Positions 1 to 11,400 of a stretch of DNA of 64,000 nt are shown piece by piece. Source of the stretch: Lunularia cruciata. Taxonomy: Eukaryota > Streptophyta > Marchantiopsida > Lunulariales > Lunulariaceae. The DNA lies in contig OX419762.1 in assembly GCA_948567375.1 (NCBI GenBank), positions 27,409,465 through 27,473,464 of the forward strand, read 5' to 3'. The position numbers were made by a program, and so were the translations under genes. Positions within the stretch are counted from its first letter, which is position 1; every line of letters starts with the position of its first letter. The notes beneath the pieces were generated by a model. That model did not search any database. It saw only the letters and a list, made by a program, of their open reading frames with translations, and had not been told where the DNA came from.

Positions 1-581
1 CAATGAAAGGTTCAAATACCTGTTCATGAACCGTTGGAATGTGGTTGGAGCATTACAAAGCCCAAAAGGCATGACCTTGAAAATGTTAGTTCTCCAAGGT
101 GTGGTGAATGTGGTGAGTTGTTGATGCTCTAGTGCAATCTTGATTTGGTTATACCTACTATAAAAATATCCAAAATTATACTTCTCATGACTTGCAACCT
201 TCTCCAATATCTCATCAATGAATGGAAAAGAGTAATAGTACTTCTTGGTAACAACATTAAGCTTCTTGTAATCCACACATGCTCAAAGCTTACCATTCTT
301 TTTCTTCTCAATCACAATGAGAGACACCCATTCCAAATTCTCCACCTCAAAGATAAATCTGGCCTCCTTGAGCTTATCAATCTCCTCCTTCACCACCAAA
401 GATATTGGTGGGCTAATGCAACTTTGCTTTTGGTGTACTGGTCTTGCATGTGACTCCACCTCAATCTTGTGCTCCTCTAAGGTCACTTCCTTTAGATCCT
501 TGTAATTGAAAGCAAACACATGGATGAACTTTCGGAAAATCTCCTCAAATCTCACCCTCTCCTCTTTGGTAACATTTGGAC
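1..581 (-). pseudogene. Ty3/gypsy pol remnant, reverse transcriptase (element A)
   Basis: Read on the minus strand this is the N-terminal half of a Ty3/gypsy reverse transcriptase. From 579 downward it gives the pre-RT region, then WVSLIVIEKKKNGKL, then a broken VCVDYKKL block, and near 31-75 the canonical PFGLCNAPTTFQR motif. In-frame stops (a TGA next to the VDYKKL motif) and frame changes show that it is dead. Coding similarity stops abruptly at 581, where the LTR of element B begins, so A is the older element and was interrupted by B. The RT continues off the left edge of the window. I could not find the missing upstream part of A on the far side of the nest. Confidence 0.85.
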
Positions 582-671
582 TGTAACAATATGGAGTTTA
601 GCGATAAAGTTAGTCGGGCTCACAAAGTAGCACATAAGACAAATTAGCCTAGAATATTCCAAAAGTATCTA

Positions 672-875
672 GGAAGTTTCTTGGGAAGCTTCCCGACTAG
701 CTTAGCTTGCACCTCAAGTAGGTAGCTTCTAGAAGGAAGCTTCTAGAAGCTTCCAACTAGCTTAGCTTGCACGCCAAGTAGGCGGCTTCTAGAAGGAAGC
801 TTCTTGAGAAGCTTCTTAGTTAACTTGGTTTGCACTCTAAGAAAGCGGCATGAGGAAGCTTCTTGAGAAGCTTCT
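672..875 (+). promoter_or_regulatory. Heat-shock-element-like GAA/TTC array in LTR
   Basis: Four clusters of alternating GAA and TTC units lie just upstream of the LTR TATA box. The best one (736-753) reads GAAgcTTCtaGAAgcTTC, four contiguous units with exact 2-nt spacing, matching the HSF consensus nGAAnnTTCnnGAAnnTTCn. Others lie at 673-692, 787-815 and 855-874; there some neighbouring units are 4 nt apart, that is, gapped. Binding by heat shock factor is inferred from the pattern only. Confidence 0.55.
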
Positions 876-895
876 CAAGAGCCTTATATACAACC

Positions 896-903
896 TATAA
901 ATA
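896..903 (+). promoter_or_regulatory. TATA box of element B LTR
   Basis: TATAAATA lies 104 bp before the LTR end, with a second TATATA at 885-890. Its position fits the U3/R boundary of an LTR promoter. Confidence 0.6.
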
Positions 904-1008
904 CCAAAGCCAAAGCTCATGCTAGGCATTCAGAGTTTTCTGTCATTTGAGTGTCCCAATGTGAGATTCCATTCTCCTATTTCTCTCCTCAAATTTAGTC
1001 TTTTACAT

Positions 1009-1020
1009 TGGTATCAGAGC
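1009..1020 (+). other. Primer binding site (initiator tRNA-Met), element B
   Basis: TGGTATCAGAGC begins 1 nt after the LTR end. It is the usual plant LTR-retrotransposon site complementary to the 3' end of initiator tRNA-Met, and it fixes the element's orientation as plus. Confidence 0.85.
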
Positions 1021-1278
1021 AAGAATGGGATGGATGGAATTTATGGACCACTACATCCACTTCCATCAAAACATTGGGATTTTCACGTCCAAATACTACC
1101 CAAGCATCATTTCATATAATTCATCACCTTGCACTTTGGACAAGATTTTCTACATATGATCACCATATCTAAGGAACCCTTGGTGTTTCCGGTTGTAACT
1201 TATGGAGAATGGTGGACGTGTTGTTTCTATGTGTTAATAAATTAGATAGATAGGGAGTGGTGTGATAGAGTAGCAACC

Positions 1279-2191
1279 ATGACGGCAATACTCCATGTTA
1301 TCCTTAGTATGCAACAACAAATTGAGCACCTTACTCGATTGTTGGATGAACGAGATCTTTGATGACAAGAGTAGGTGGAGAGAGTACCAATTCAAGAAGG
1401 AGAAGATTGGATCAGATTCCCTAAACCCAAGGTATTTGAAGGCAAGAATCTTTTGGGTGTAGTGGAGAATTTTGTGTTTGATTGTGAATGTTATGTTGAA
1501 ACTACCAATCTACAAGATGAGCAAAAACAGATTCTCTTGGCTTCTAGCCAATTGGATGGAGTAGCAAAGCTATGGTGGAGATTCCAAGTAGAGCAAGCGG
1601 AATGACAAATTGTTACACCAATCTTGACATGGGCAGAATTCAAGAGTGCAATAATTAGTTTGTTCCAAGCTATAAATGTCACACGAGCTACACAGGATAA
1701 GTTGGCAGAGTCGAAATAGATTTGTTATGTAAGAAGTTACATCACATAGTTCCAAAACACCATCATGTAAATTCCAGAGATATTGGGAGGTGAAGCTTTG
1801 GATCAATTTGTGAAGGGCTTGAAGGCGAGAACCAAATTAGAGATAACCATGCAAGAGCCACAACACTTGAAGGAAGCCATGTGGTTGGCCAAACGTTTTG
1901 ATTCCTTGGTGGCAACAACTTGGTCTCGATCTTGACCTTGACCTCCACAAAGCCTACCAATCCACTACACACAAGTGGAGGAGCCAGCAACCATAGACCA
2001 TGGTTGATGCCATTCAACAAAGACCACTTGGCATAGCAGATAGAGAGAAATTGCGACAAAATGGTGGTTGTTTTTATTGTCATGAATTGGGGCATTGCAT
2101 TGCTGAATGTCCACTCAAGAATGGATGACCTCGACAAGTTGCCCAAGTAGAGGTCATGGAGTGGAATGATCAGGGAAACAAGGAATCCCAA
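1279..2191 (+). pseudogene. gag of Ty3/gypsy element B (degenerate)
   Basis: An ATG at 1279 opens a short QQQIEHLTRLLDE segment typical of chromovirus gag N-termini, then stops. From 1375 a retrotransposon gag domain follows (GEDWIRFPKPKVFEG, then AKLWWRF). After a stop it continues in frame as LTWAEFKSAIISLF and ALDQFVKGLKARTKLEI. A zinc knuckle of form CX2CX4HX4C lies at 2069-2110 (residues CFYCHELGHCIAEC). The retained domain order (gag, knuckle, protease, RT) identifies the product, a capsid/nucleocapsid precursor. Several in-frame stops make it non-functional. Confidence 0.8.
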
Positions 2192-2294
2192 TAGGAGATT
2201 TTGAGCTGTCTACTAGGAGCTTGATTAGTTCCAATGGGATTGAAGGCTTGACCTATGCAAGTTTGCTTCACTTGTAAGGTATGATATCTAATTG

Positions 2295-3068
2295 GGGTTG
2301 TAAGATTTTGGTTGATTTTGGAAGTTGTCTGGCACCTCTGAGTAAGACACTAAGAATAGTCAGTCCCAAGATGGGAAGTTTGTCGAGAAGGTAGCCATAG
2401 AGCAAACCTTGAAGGAAGTGGAGTCCCAAGATGGGAAGTTTGCCAAGAAAGCAACCATGGAGCAAGCTTTGGAGGAAGATAAGTCTATATTTGTGGTGTG
2501 GATCAAGCTGATTGCACAAGAACAATTTGTGGAGGACCAAGAGCCTCATCAAGCAATGGTTGATTGGATAGTTCAGGAGTTTGCAGACGTGTTTCCGGAT
2601 GATTTGCCAAAGGGATTACCCTCCGATCGAGGTATGCCCTTCAAGATTGAGTTATTGCCAGGGAGTACTCCAATGAGTAGACCAATCTATCGGCTCTCAC
2701 CAAAGGAGTTGGAGGAGTTGCGAACAACACTTACAGAGTTGTTGGAGAAGGACTTCATACAACATAGTACCTCTCCTTGGGGAGCAACGGTACTATTTAT
2801 TCCAAAGAAGGATGGAGGACTTTGTTTTTGTATTGATTATCGTGGGCTCAATAAGCAAACTGTGAAGAATGCATATCCCTTGCCTCGGATCGATGACTTG
2901 CTTGATCAACTAAGTGGAGCATGCTACTTTTCCAAGTTGGATCTTTGCAGCGGCTATTGGCAAATTCCCATTGAGAGAAAGGATATGCAAAATTCCCATT
3001 GGAGTTTGGATTGTTGGTCCCATTTGGATTTGGTGTACAAGTGGGATTGTTCCATTGTGGAGTTCTAA
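2295..3068 (+). pseudogene. Element B pol: protease remnant and partial RT
   Basis: Around 2300-2340 a retropepsin remnant reads ILVDFGSC, so the D-S/T-G active-site triad has become D-F-G. From 2560 an RT reads without stops: [14 protein letters not shown], then the [11 protein letters not shown] block, [30 protein letters not shown] and the [16 protein letters not shown] block. At about 2985 similarity ends. A short duplicated piece (ATTCCCATTG) follows, and the FGL(T)NAP and YxDD blocks are missing. The RT sequence is chromovirus-like. B is therefore truncated inside its RT; whether by deletion or by the neighbouring element C is not clear. Confidence 0.85.
2362..2481 (+). repeat. Tandem duplication, 60-bp unit, in element B pol
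   Basis: Two adjacent copies with a 60-bp period (2362-2421, 2422-2481) both begin AGTCCCAAGATGGGAAGTTT and differ at a handful of sites. The period is a multiple of three, so the linker between protease and RT gained 20 codons in frame. Confidence 0.85.
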
Positions 3069-4560
3069 GGAGGCATTGCATCAACATGCGGATTAGTTGG
3101 TGCAACAAGCTTAGAATGGAGCCTTTGTACCACCAAGAGACCAATGTGAGGATGAGCCTCTAAATTCTATTACCTTGTCACATTTGGATACCAATCTTAT
3201 TGCTTGGACGCATCCAATATAGGGAGTATGTTTATTGGAATTGTTTGGTGAGATAAGCACTAGACTAGTTGCGGTACTACAAGTAGGTATATGAGTATAG
3301 AGATACTTGTATGTGGAGAGAGATGAGACTACTAGATGAGTCTCTCTTCATCATGTGGCATACTTGGCCTATCTGTATCTTGAGTTATTATTGATATCAG
3401 TATTCAAGGGTTACCAAAAGACCCTACCATTAGACATTTCCTTAATGGGGGCATATGATTTGGAAAGAAATGATCTAATTCATTTGGTGATTCAAAATGG
3501 CCATGTCAAGGATATAATCATGTTGGCAAAGGTCAAGGTATATAGGATCCCTATTTTTGTGTGTTTTGAGAGATGTTATGTTCACTACAACATCTCTAAG
3601 TGCATCAATCCATTCCTCCAACCTACATTTTGGACAATGTCCTTTTGATGGGTGATTCTTGTACATGGGTGGTGGGAAATATACATCAGGTACATTCTTG
3701 GATAGGAATTTCTATGTTATTGGATGCAACCAAAGTGGGATCACGGGCTCGTCATCTTTATCTTTGGTGGATGACTTCTTACCTAAAGAGGTTTTATAGT
3801 GTGTTTATGATGAGATTTAATGACTAGAATACCTTATTGTTGATGATATTTGGATGTTGAGTGCCAGATCAAACAGTGGTAGTGGTTGATAGGTTACCTA
3901 TGGTAGTGGTGAACCTTATTGGATAGCCTAGAGACACTTAATCCATACTTATGAGTTTTTTAAGTTCCCATGATTTTTGAAAGAGAGATCTTGGGCTTGT
4001 TTAGGACTCACAATTACAGCAATTGGTGGAGCACAACGCCAATGGGAGGGAGCAATCAATGGGTTTACATACCAATATTATTATTATTACAAAAATGTCA
4101 AAGACATCAAAGCATTAGGTGTTAGGTCAAGCTATGGACCTAAATTGTTTGACCTGGATTGTGAGCCTTGGCCAAGCAAAGCAATGTATGATGTGCTTGA
4201 TAGGTATCACCATTTGGACACTTGTAAGTTGTACCTATCAAGACAATTTAGGCACATACTAGGGGCAATGGATTGAGTGGGCATGGTATTCTTGGGACAT
4301 AGCTAGTGGCTACTAGTGAGAGTGGTATACTTGAGGTCCATGCATGTGAGCATGTTCTACTTTGGGTTACACCCTTGGTCTACTTGGGATGCAGCTAAAG
4401 GATGTATGGAGCTTGTAGCTAGAGCAAAGGGAGTTTTCCACATTGAGCTTGGGAACTCTGGTGGTAGGAGCTATGATATTATTACTCCCAAGGGCCCGGT
4501 GTAGTAGCCAACCAGTCTTCCACTCCTACATCAGTTACACAAGATACTTGGGAGCCAATC
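3069..4560 (+). other. Unassigned segment between element B and element C pol
   Basis: Several open stretches on the plus strand (3355-3648, 3600-3827, 3977-4276, 4316-4504) look like decayed coding sequence, for example a GVFHIELGNSGGRSYDI block near 4430-4480, but I recognise no domain. By position it could be the gag/protease part of element C, whose RT starts just downstream, or host sequence caught between the two elements. No LTR, primer site or zinc knuckle could be found here. Confidence 0.35.
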
Positions 4561-5890
4561 ATTAGGCCCAAGCTTATAGGAGGAGAAAGGCAAAGAGTTT
4601 GGAGGTTTTTGAGGAGCTACACAAGATTTTATACCTTTGATATGAAAGATTTAGATGCTCTAAAAGGACTTGGTATTTGGATTGAGTTTATTAATGATAC
4701 AATAATTTTTTGATGTCCTTATAGATATAGTGACATAGAGAGAACATTGATTCAAAGACAAAGTAAAGGTCTTTTTGAGGCCAGTTTGGTGGAGATTTCA
4801 CATGGAGAGTATGCTTCAACTATAATGATGCAAACCAAGAAGGATATGCAACTACACAAAAATTCAAATGTGTGGAAATTACCCTCCTATTAACCAACAA
4901 ACTAGGGCTAATCAATATACCATACGTACACCAAAGGAAATCTTTCATGTGATTGGGCATACAAAGGTCTTCAGTACATTTTGGGATATTGATACTCATA
5001 ATAAGGATGTATTATATCAGTGTAGGTTCTAACCATTTGGGTTGAAAAACACTTCTGCCAAGTTCTAGAGGGTCATGGATAGGAACCTAGTAGGATTGGT
5101 ACTATATTGATGACATTTTGGTCTATAGCATTACTATGGAGGACCATGAAGGACATTTATTGGAGGTGTTTGAGAGGTTGAAATATCATAGACTCAAATT
5201 ACCACTTGAGAAGTGTAGATTTCTCCACAAGTAGGTTGAGTATTTAGGTTACACTATCTACCATGGAGGATTTGGTGTTGAGAAGACCAAGGTAGAGATT
5301 AGTACTTGTATTCCTCAGCCTATAAATGTGAGCAGATTGAAAGCATTTCTTGGGTTTGCAATTTTTTATCACCAATATGTTAAGAGGATTTAGTGTCATC
5401 ACTAAGGGCCTTGACAAAGCTGACCAAGCTTACATAGGAATGGTGTTGGGGAGATGAGTAGGAGAGAGCTTTATGGAGAAGTTGAAATCTACTCTTATTC
5501 TTAGGAGATTTATCAAAGGATAACCATTCCAGGTTCATACCAATTGGAGTATGTTGGGGCTTGGAGTAGTGCTCACCCAATATGATGATGAGGAGAAGGA
5601 GTTTGTGGTGACCTATGCTAGTCCCTCCAAAAATTCAGCAGAGGAAAATTTAATTTCATATGAGAGGGAGTGCTTGGGAGCAATATGGGTAGTAGCATAT
5701 TTTTATGTTACCTATTTGGTAATCATTTCATTCTCATCACTGATCATCAACCATTGAAGTAATTGATGGATTCTGAGAAACTTTCAAGGACGCTTGCACA
5801 ATGAGCTTTGAATTTTATAAGAATATGATTTCATGGTTAATCATAGACTTGGAGTAGTGAACCGTGATGCAAATGGATTGAGTAGAAACT

Positions 5891-5931
5891 TGTTGGCTAG
5901 GACATGGGTGGGACCCATGTCCTAGCCAACA
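5891..5931. repeat. Near-perfect hairpin, 19-bp stem, 3-nt loop
   Basis: TGTTGGCTAGGACATGGGT (5891-5909) is followed by GGG and then by its exact reverse complement (5913-5931). It lies in the decayed pol of element C, next to the LSRN motif that ends the RNase H region, where a normal pol has no such palindrome. Confidence 0.9.
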
Positions 5932-7183
5932 GGATCAAACTAGAGCACATTAGTATGTTGAGATATATGAGGAGATGGTGTTAGGTTGGCATGCATCTAC
6001 CTCTCTATATCTCTATCTACCTTGGTAGTATCTCTCTCAACACATACATGAGGAGTTGTTGAGGTTATAGATCTAAAGGATGGAGATATTGGTACAAGTC
6101 ACCAGACATTCATGTCTTAGTGATGGATTATCTTTACATTGGTTTTGTGGTTGGCATAGTTGGTGCCAAGGAGAGAGACCATGTTCTTCAGCAAACCAAG
6201 TAGTTTAGATTGGAGGGAAAATACCTTCTTTGTGTATGGGAGGATGGTATAGTTCAAGTAGTACCACTTCTATTTCAAAAACCATACTCATGAGGAGCTT
6301 TGATATTTTGGAGTAAAGCGTACATATAGCTTACTCCAAAGTCATTATTGGTGATGCGGTATATAGACCAAATATATAGCAATTTGTTACAAGATGTGTG
6401 GTTTGTGAGTTAGAGCATCATTTAATGCTCATATGCCATAGTTACACCCATTATCTATCATGGGATTAGGTTACCATTGGAGTTTAGACTTTGTTTTACT
6501 ATTTTTTGTGAGATATCATTGATATTTTTTGGTTATGATGGAGCACTTCTCCAAGTGGATTGAGTTGGTGGCACTTCTTGATAAATGCAGTGAAGGGACA
6601 ACTCATTCATTCTTAGATTGGGTTCTTAGTCATTTTGGTGTATCAATTAAGGTTTTGATTGATTAGGGTACAAAGTTCTTAGGAGGAGTTTTAGGTCTGG
6701 TGTGACAAGGCCTTGATTGATTATCATACTACCTCAAAAGATCACCTTAAGGAAAATGGCTTAGTAGAGAGAGTGGTTCAGATGGTCAAGAGAGGATTGC
6801 ATAAGTATAATTTGTAGACAGGCCACATGGGAGATCAAGAACTCCAACTACCTTGGTTGACAATAAGCTATTGGTTCAACCAGAAAGTCTCCTTTGTATC
6901 CTTCTCTCCTTGCTTTCTACTCTATGGACAAGATCAAAATTTACCTACAACCATTCATTGTGATGTTGCTATAGTTTTGGACTTGGAAGATCAAAACATC
7001 TAGGTGAGTGCATGTTCTCAATAGGCAAAGATCTTTGTGGAGAGTGATATTGATGGCCTTTGCAAACTTAGCAATTGCTAAGTAGGGGATATCTTATGTT
7101 ATGCTACTATTTGAGGAGGAGGTTATAGATCCTTGATCCGTTGATTTCATCCAAGTAACTATGTATATCTATAACAAATTGCA

Positions 7184-7510
7184 TTGATGACAATTGATGT
7201 TACTACAAGTCGCACTATCTTGAGAGTGCACAAGGTTTTTTCTTTTGGAGTCCTCATGTTGGAAAGACATGATGGTGTTGTTTGGAAGGATCATGTACAT
7301 AATTGTGTGACATGCTACCTCCCAAACATTGATAGCACTATGGACCCAAGCTTGGCACTTGTACATGCAAGCTTGCAATGTATGTTATGTGGCTCTTCTA
7401 GTGGAGTTGCTACTATATTGGTGTGTGATAATTGTTTCAGAGGATGGCATATGGCATGTTTGACTCCTCCCCTCATGGTGGTTCCGCAAGAATAGTGGTT
7501 ATGTCCTAGA
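7184..7510 (+). pseudogene. PHD finger at C-terminus of element C pol
   Basis: The open stretch 7184-7495 begins in the integrase tail and ends in a PHD-type zinc finger: CMLC, then about a dozen residues, CDNC, four residues, H, two residues, C (GWHMAC), then TPPL, and after a stop a final CPR where a CxxC would be expected (second Cys read as Tyr). The arrangement is the C4HC3 cross-brace of PHD fingers. PHD fingers commonly read histone H3 tails, so an integration-targeting role like that of chromodomains in chromoviruses is possible. That role is inference. Confidence 0.7.
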
Positions 7511-7692
7511 TATACTTGACTTATAAATAGTTCACCTTTATGTGGTATAGATTGCAAACATGCTACTAACAATAGGGCTCAATAGCACCTGGCTTCTTGA
7601 TCTTTGCCCACCATATGACATATTATATACTTGGAATAGATAGCTATCTGGAGTTAAAAGGGACCAAACCGCCAGATAGGGAGGCAATCATG

Positions 7693-7772
7693 GCATTTTA
7701 GAGTTCATTTACGACTTATGCATGAGTTGTGCTTCTAGAGTGTATGATGTTGACAACAATGTATGTTGTATA

Positions 7773-7828
<56 letters not shown>

Positions 7829-7860
7829 AAAATTGTCATAATATTTGTTGCACAAAATCT
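7693..7860 (+). repeat. Direct repeat copy 1 (pairs with 8278-8400)
   Basis: About 110 bp containing TTACGACTTATGCATGAG and AGTTGTGCTTCTA recurs diverged at 8278-8400. Copy 1 carries an expanded TA microsatellite where copy 2 has only TGTATATATGCAC. The copies are about 590 bp apart, perhaps ends of a short element or a duplication after element C. Confidence 0.6.
7775..7822. repeat. (TA)n microsatellite
   Basis: An uninterrupted TA dinucleotide run of about 24 units. The open frames across it on both strands are artefacts of the repeat. Confidence 0.95.
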
Positions 7861-8277
7861 AGTTTGCTCAAATGTTAGAGTGTTAATGTTTGCAGTCATA
7901 GGTATTTTGATAGTTACACACTTGACTACTTGTTGGAGGTCTAATTTCATATCAGGACTATTGATCATATGGTAGGACCCACTATTTGCACCATTGGATG
8001 TGCCATCAATGGCTCTATTAAGGCCAGAGACCTAGGTCAAGCAAGGGAGTATACCTTCAAAATGCAACTCTAGAGAGCTCACTTCTTTGATGTTGAGCCT
8101 TTGAGTTCTTGGCTATGGTGGATAGAGGCTAGCAAGCATTGCCTAGAGTCTCTTAGCTAGAGTAGGTGTGACTTGACTCTAATTAGTGCCCAATTGCTAC
8201 TAGATTGTTGAGTGAAAGATCAAGTACAAATCTGATTTCATTGTGATTCAAGTGGAAGAATGAACTGATTATTGTGG

Positions 8278-8400
8278 CACTTTAGTGTTCATGTACGACT
8301 TATATGTCAGTTGTGCTTCTATAGTGTAAGGTGTTGATATCAGTAAATTTTTGTGTAGTGATGTATATATGCACAACAACTTTGCATCAAAACATCTGAT
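8278..8400 (+). repeat. Direct repeat copy 2 (pairs with 7693-7860)
   Basis: Diverged second copy of the repeat described at 7693, with the TA run contracted to TGTATATATGCAC. Confidence 0.6.
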
Positions 8401-11400
8401 CCATTCTTTCAAATTGAGTGCAAAGATGATTTAATTTATCATCTATAGTTATCCATCCCCATTTCAATTCCTTCATCATGAGATTTTCTCCCGTGTGCTT
8501 GTCCTTCCATTCTCAATTATCTTTGTACAATTTCATGTATTGTGCCCACTTCTTGTATAAATTATCTCTTGCCATAAACTCCATAAACCCTTTCTTGCAC
8601 CACACAAAATAAGTAGCCATGTGATTGAAAGTCATGCTATTTTGAATTGATTTATTGCAGCTACCCCTATTAATTTGTGAGAAGTCCTCTTGATCTTCTA
8701 CATAATAAATAATCAACACATAATGGTGACACATCATCCAAAACCTTTCTCCTCAAATTTCATTTTTCTCTCAATGAAGAAAGAACCAACTACACCATCT
8801 TGAGAAGCTCTTGGAACATACCACAACTTGGAGATACAAAAGGACTTGAATTAGGCTTGACATAAAGATGGATACAATAAGGAATGGGAAGTGGAGTTGG
8901 AGAGTATGAGGACATGAAGGACACCCATGTTTCATCCTTCATGTTTCTTCCAATGCAATTTCACACCAACATGCAAACTACTACAATCCAAGATAGCATG
9001 CAACCAACTACAATGCAAGATAACATGCAACATTCAAAGTTAAATTTTTTTTAAATGTAGTGTTTAGCTATTAGCACTTTTTTGGGAACCAATAAAAGAA
9101 TTTACAGAAGTCACATCTCTACCCATAGAGTTACGTGAAACTTATAAATGAAAGCCTCCATAATAAACTTTTTACAAGTACTTTTAAAGAGTTTTGGGAA
9201 CTTGGTAGATGTAGACACCATAGTCACAAAAAGCTAGAAGTCACTATTGGGATCCATATTTCTAATGGATCACCATAGGCAATGGAGTAAACCATAAACA
9301 TTAATGAATTTCAGTAATTTAAAAATCTAAATTTGAAATCTACAAAAGAAAACTTATTTAAGGGATGTTTCAATCATTCCTTCTTTTAACTTTCATAACA
9401 TGAATTCAGCATCTTGGTTCTTATTCTTTTTTGTGAGATCTTTTCACATATGGTTTACAAATGTAAGGCTCGATGACCTTGAAGTGTTTCATTTTTGTAC
9501 TAGACCATGAAAAGTAAAGAACAAAATTAGTATGCACATGTGTACCATTTTAAGTTATAATGCATACAAATTAGACTTTTGATGTGGTCCAATGATGATT
9601 AAAATGGTGAGGATTGGAGTATAGATGAGAAGGAGAATGATATGGAAATTTTTTATTGTAGTGTTGCAGTTGCAATGTCCCTTGAAATAATTAACTGATA
9701 ATATTCACCAATGCAAAGTGCTTTATTTTTAACTATTAAGTGTATCTTTCATAAAAATTATAATTATTTTCTCAAATAGCCTAGTCTATATCTAGTCTAC
9801 TCTATAATTACTCTTACAAATCATTAGGTTACAAGTCATAGAGGATTATAGAGAAAGTCAAAACTGAAAATACACACACTCTCAACAACCTAAGTCCTGT
9901 TCTTAAGTCATAATTATGAATGTTTTATACTGATGTATTGGTTGGTGGAACAAGAAACATCATCTTTATATTTTTTATAACCTTTTCTTTTTTTGTACTT
10001 ATAACTTTGGACATTTAATATTAGAAAACATGTGGTTTGAGAGAGACAAGATTGTAACACATTTTATACTTTTTTAGTGATCCAATATGTGTGAAAAAAA
10101 TTCCATAAAATAGATTTAAAATGTATCTTTTGTTTCTTTCCATGGAGTAAGTAAAATACTCAAAGGTAAAATAATAACTCAAAAAATTTAAATGATGTAT
10201 ATAATCTTCACTTCAAACATTTTTCCAAGAGTGGAGTTGATAAGAGGACACAGATTCCTCATGTGTGGACCTATATTAAGAGCTTCAATCTTGTAACATG
10301 TTGTGGATGACTTTCTTGCTCCATTTGACTATTAATTATGAATGTTTATGAATATTAATTCATCAGTTGATATTATTTTCTTTTCCACAATTTGAGGTTT
10401 ATTTTTTCCATTGGATACAAAGATAAATTGGAAATTTTACCTCCAATTTGCATATATTGTAATGGATAGATTTCATATTTCATAAATTATTGGCATATTT
10501 TCAGTTAGAAAAATGCAAAAAATCTTCTGTAGTAGACAAGTAAAAGAGTGCTACAAGAACTAAATTATCATCTTCGAATAAAATGATCACATTTGTGCAT
10601 CAATCTAGAGAATTGCAAATCTACTTCAAAGGAATATCAATCTAAATTATGAAAGCATGAAAGGCTTATTATGAACAAGCATACAAAATGAACTGTAAAC
10701 TCAGTGCTATATACTTAGAACTTGAATGAAATGTATGTACTATGTACAATCATTAAACTGGAAAGATTATAAATCCAAAAACCAAGAATAACTAGAGCAT
10801 ATTAATGTATATAAAGATAAACAAAGCGGATACTAATAACCACTTATATATATCAGTACACGCTAGTGCATAGAAGTACAAATTGGTGTATTTTAATGTG
10901 TAAAATTGAATCTGAATAAATTAAAAGGTATGATTTACATATGAACCTTTTATAGAACTGTATACTAAGACCAAGTTAGAACTAAGATCCATTAAGGAAA
11001 TACTACTTATTTCTCTTTTTTGCACTTGAAATGTAAATTTTAAACTTGTGTGCATGAAAATCTGCGGTCAAAAGTATGAAGTTGCATAACTACTTTAGAC
11101 ATACAAATAACACTTCTACTCTACTTAGTATGTTTCTCTAATTTTGCTAATTTTAGAATCATTGAGTGGAATTTTATTGATTAAGCATTCCTCTCTTTGA
11201 ATCTCTATTTTTCTACTTTTTTTATTTTTCTTGAAGAGTATATATTCTTTACTTCCCATTTGAATTTCAACTTTTTAGAAATCTAAACTACTATTTTCAC
11301 TTCAATTTTTACTTATTTTCACTTCTCTTTATTGTCCATTTACTAGCTCATTGATTTTATTTGGATAATAATATCATTCAAGAAAGTTTTACTAATGGAT

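Larger units (their letters stand above)
582..1007 (+). repeat. LTR of Ty3/gypsy element B
   Basis: The LTR is bounded by TG (582) and CA (1006-1007) and is 426 bp long. It is followed directly by a primer binding site. It interrupts the minus-strand pol of element A exactly at its left edge. It contains a clustered GAAGCTTC array and a TATA box, as expected of a U3 promoter. No second LTR copy is visible to the right, so the 3' end of B has been lost or replaced. Confidence 0.75.
4561..7510 (+). pseudogene. Ty3/gypsy pol of element C (RT, RNase H, integrase, PHD)
   Basis: The domains are in the usual order but are broken by many stops and frame changes. The pre-RT/RT start lies near 4600-4900 (LVEISHGEYAS), the RT core near 5030 (PFGLKNT) and 5105-5125 (Y-x-DDILVYS), and the connection domain near 5230-5370 (VEYLGYTI, RLKAFLGFA). 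RNase H is clearest at 5551-5757 (MLGLGVVLTQYDDEEKEF). The end of RNase H lies near 5840-5880 (GVVNRDANGLSRN). The integrase core lies near 6460-6960 (MEHFSKWIELVAL, then FLDWVLSHFG). The C-terminal tail from about 7180 carries a PHD finger. No LTR of C was recognised. Extensive decay indicates an old copy. Confidence 0.85.

Noticed and set aside
3600-3840. Possible kelch-repeat gene fragment (FLDRNFYVIG reading)
   Set aside because: The diagnostic double glycine is not present and no repeat structure follows.
7735-7975. Open frames of 70-77 codons on both strands with IYIYIY runs
   Set aside because: They are the translation of the TA microsatellite.
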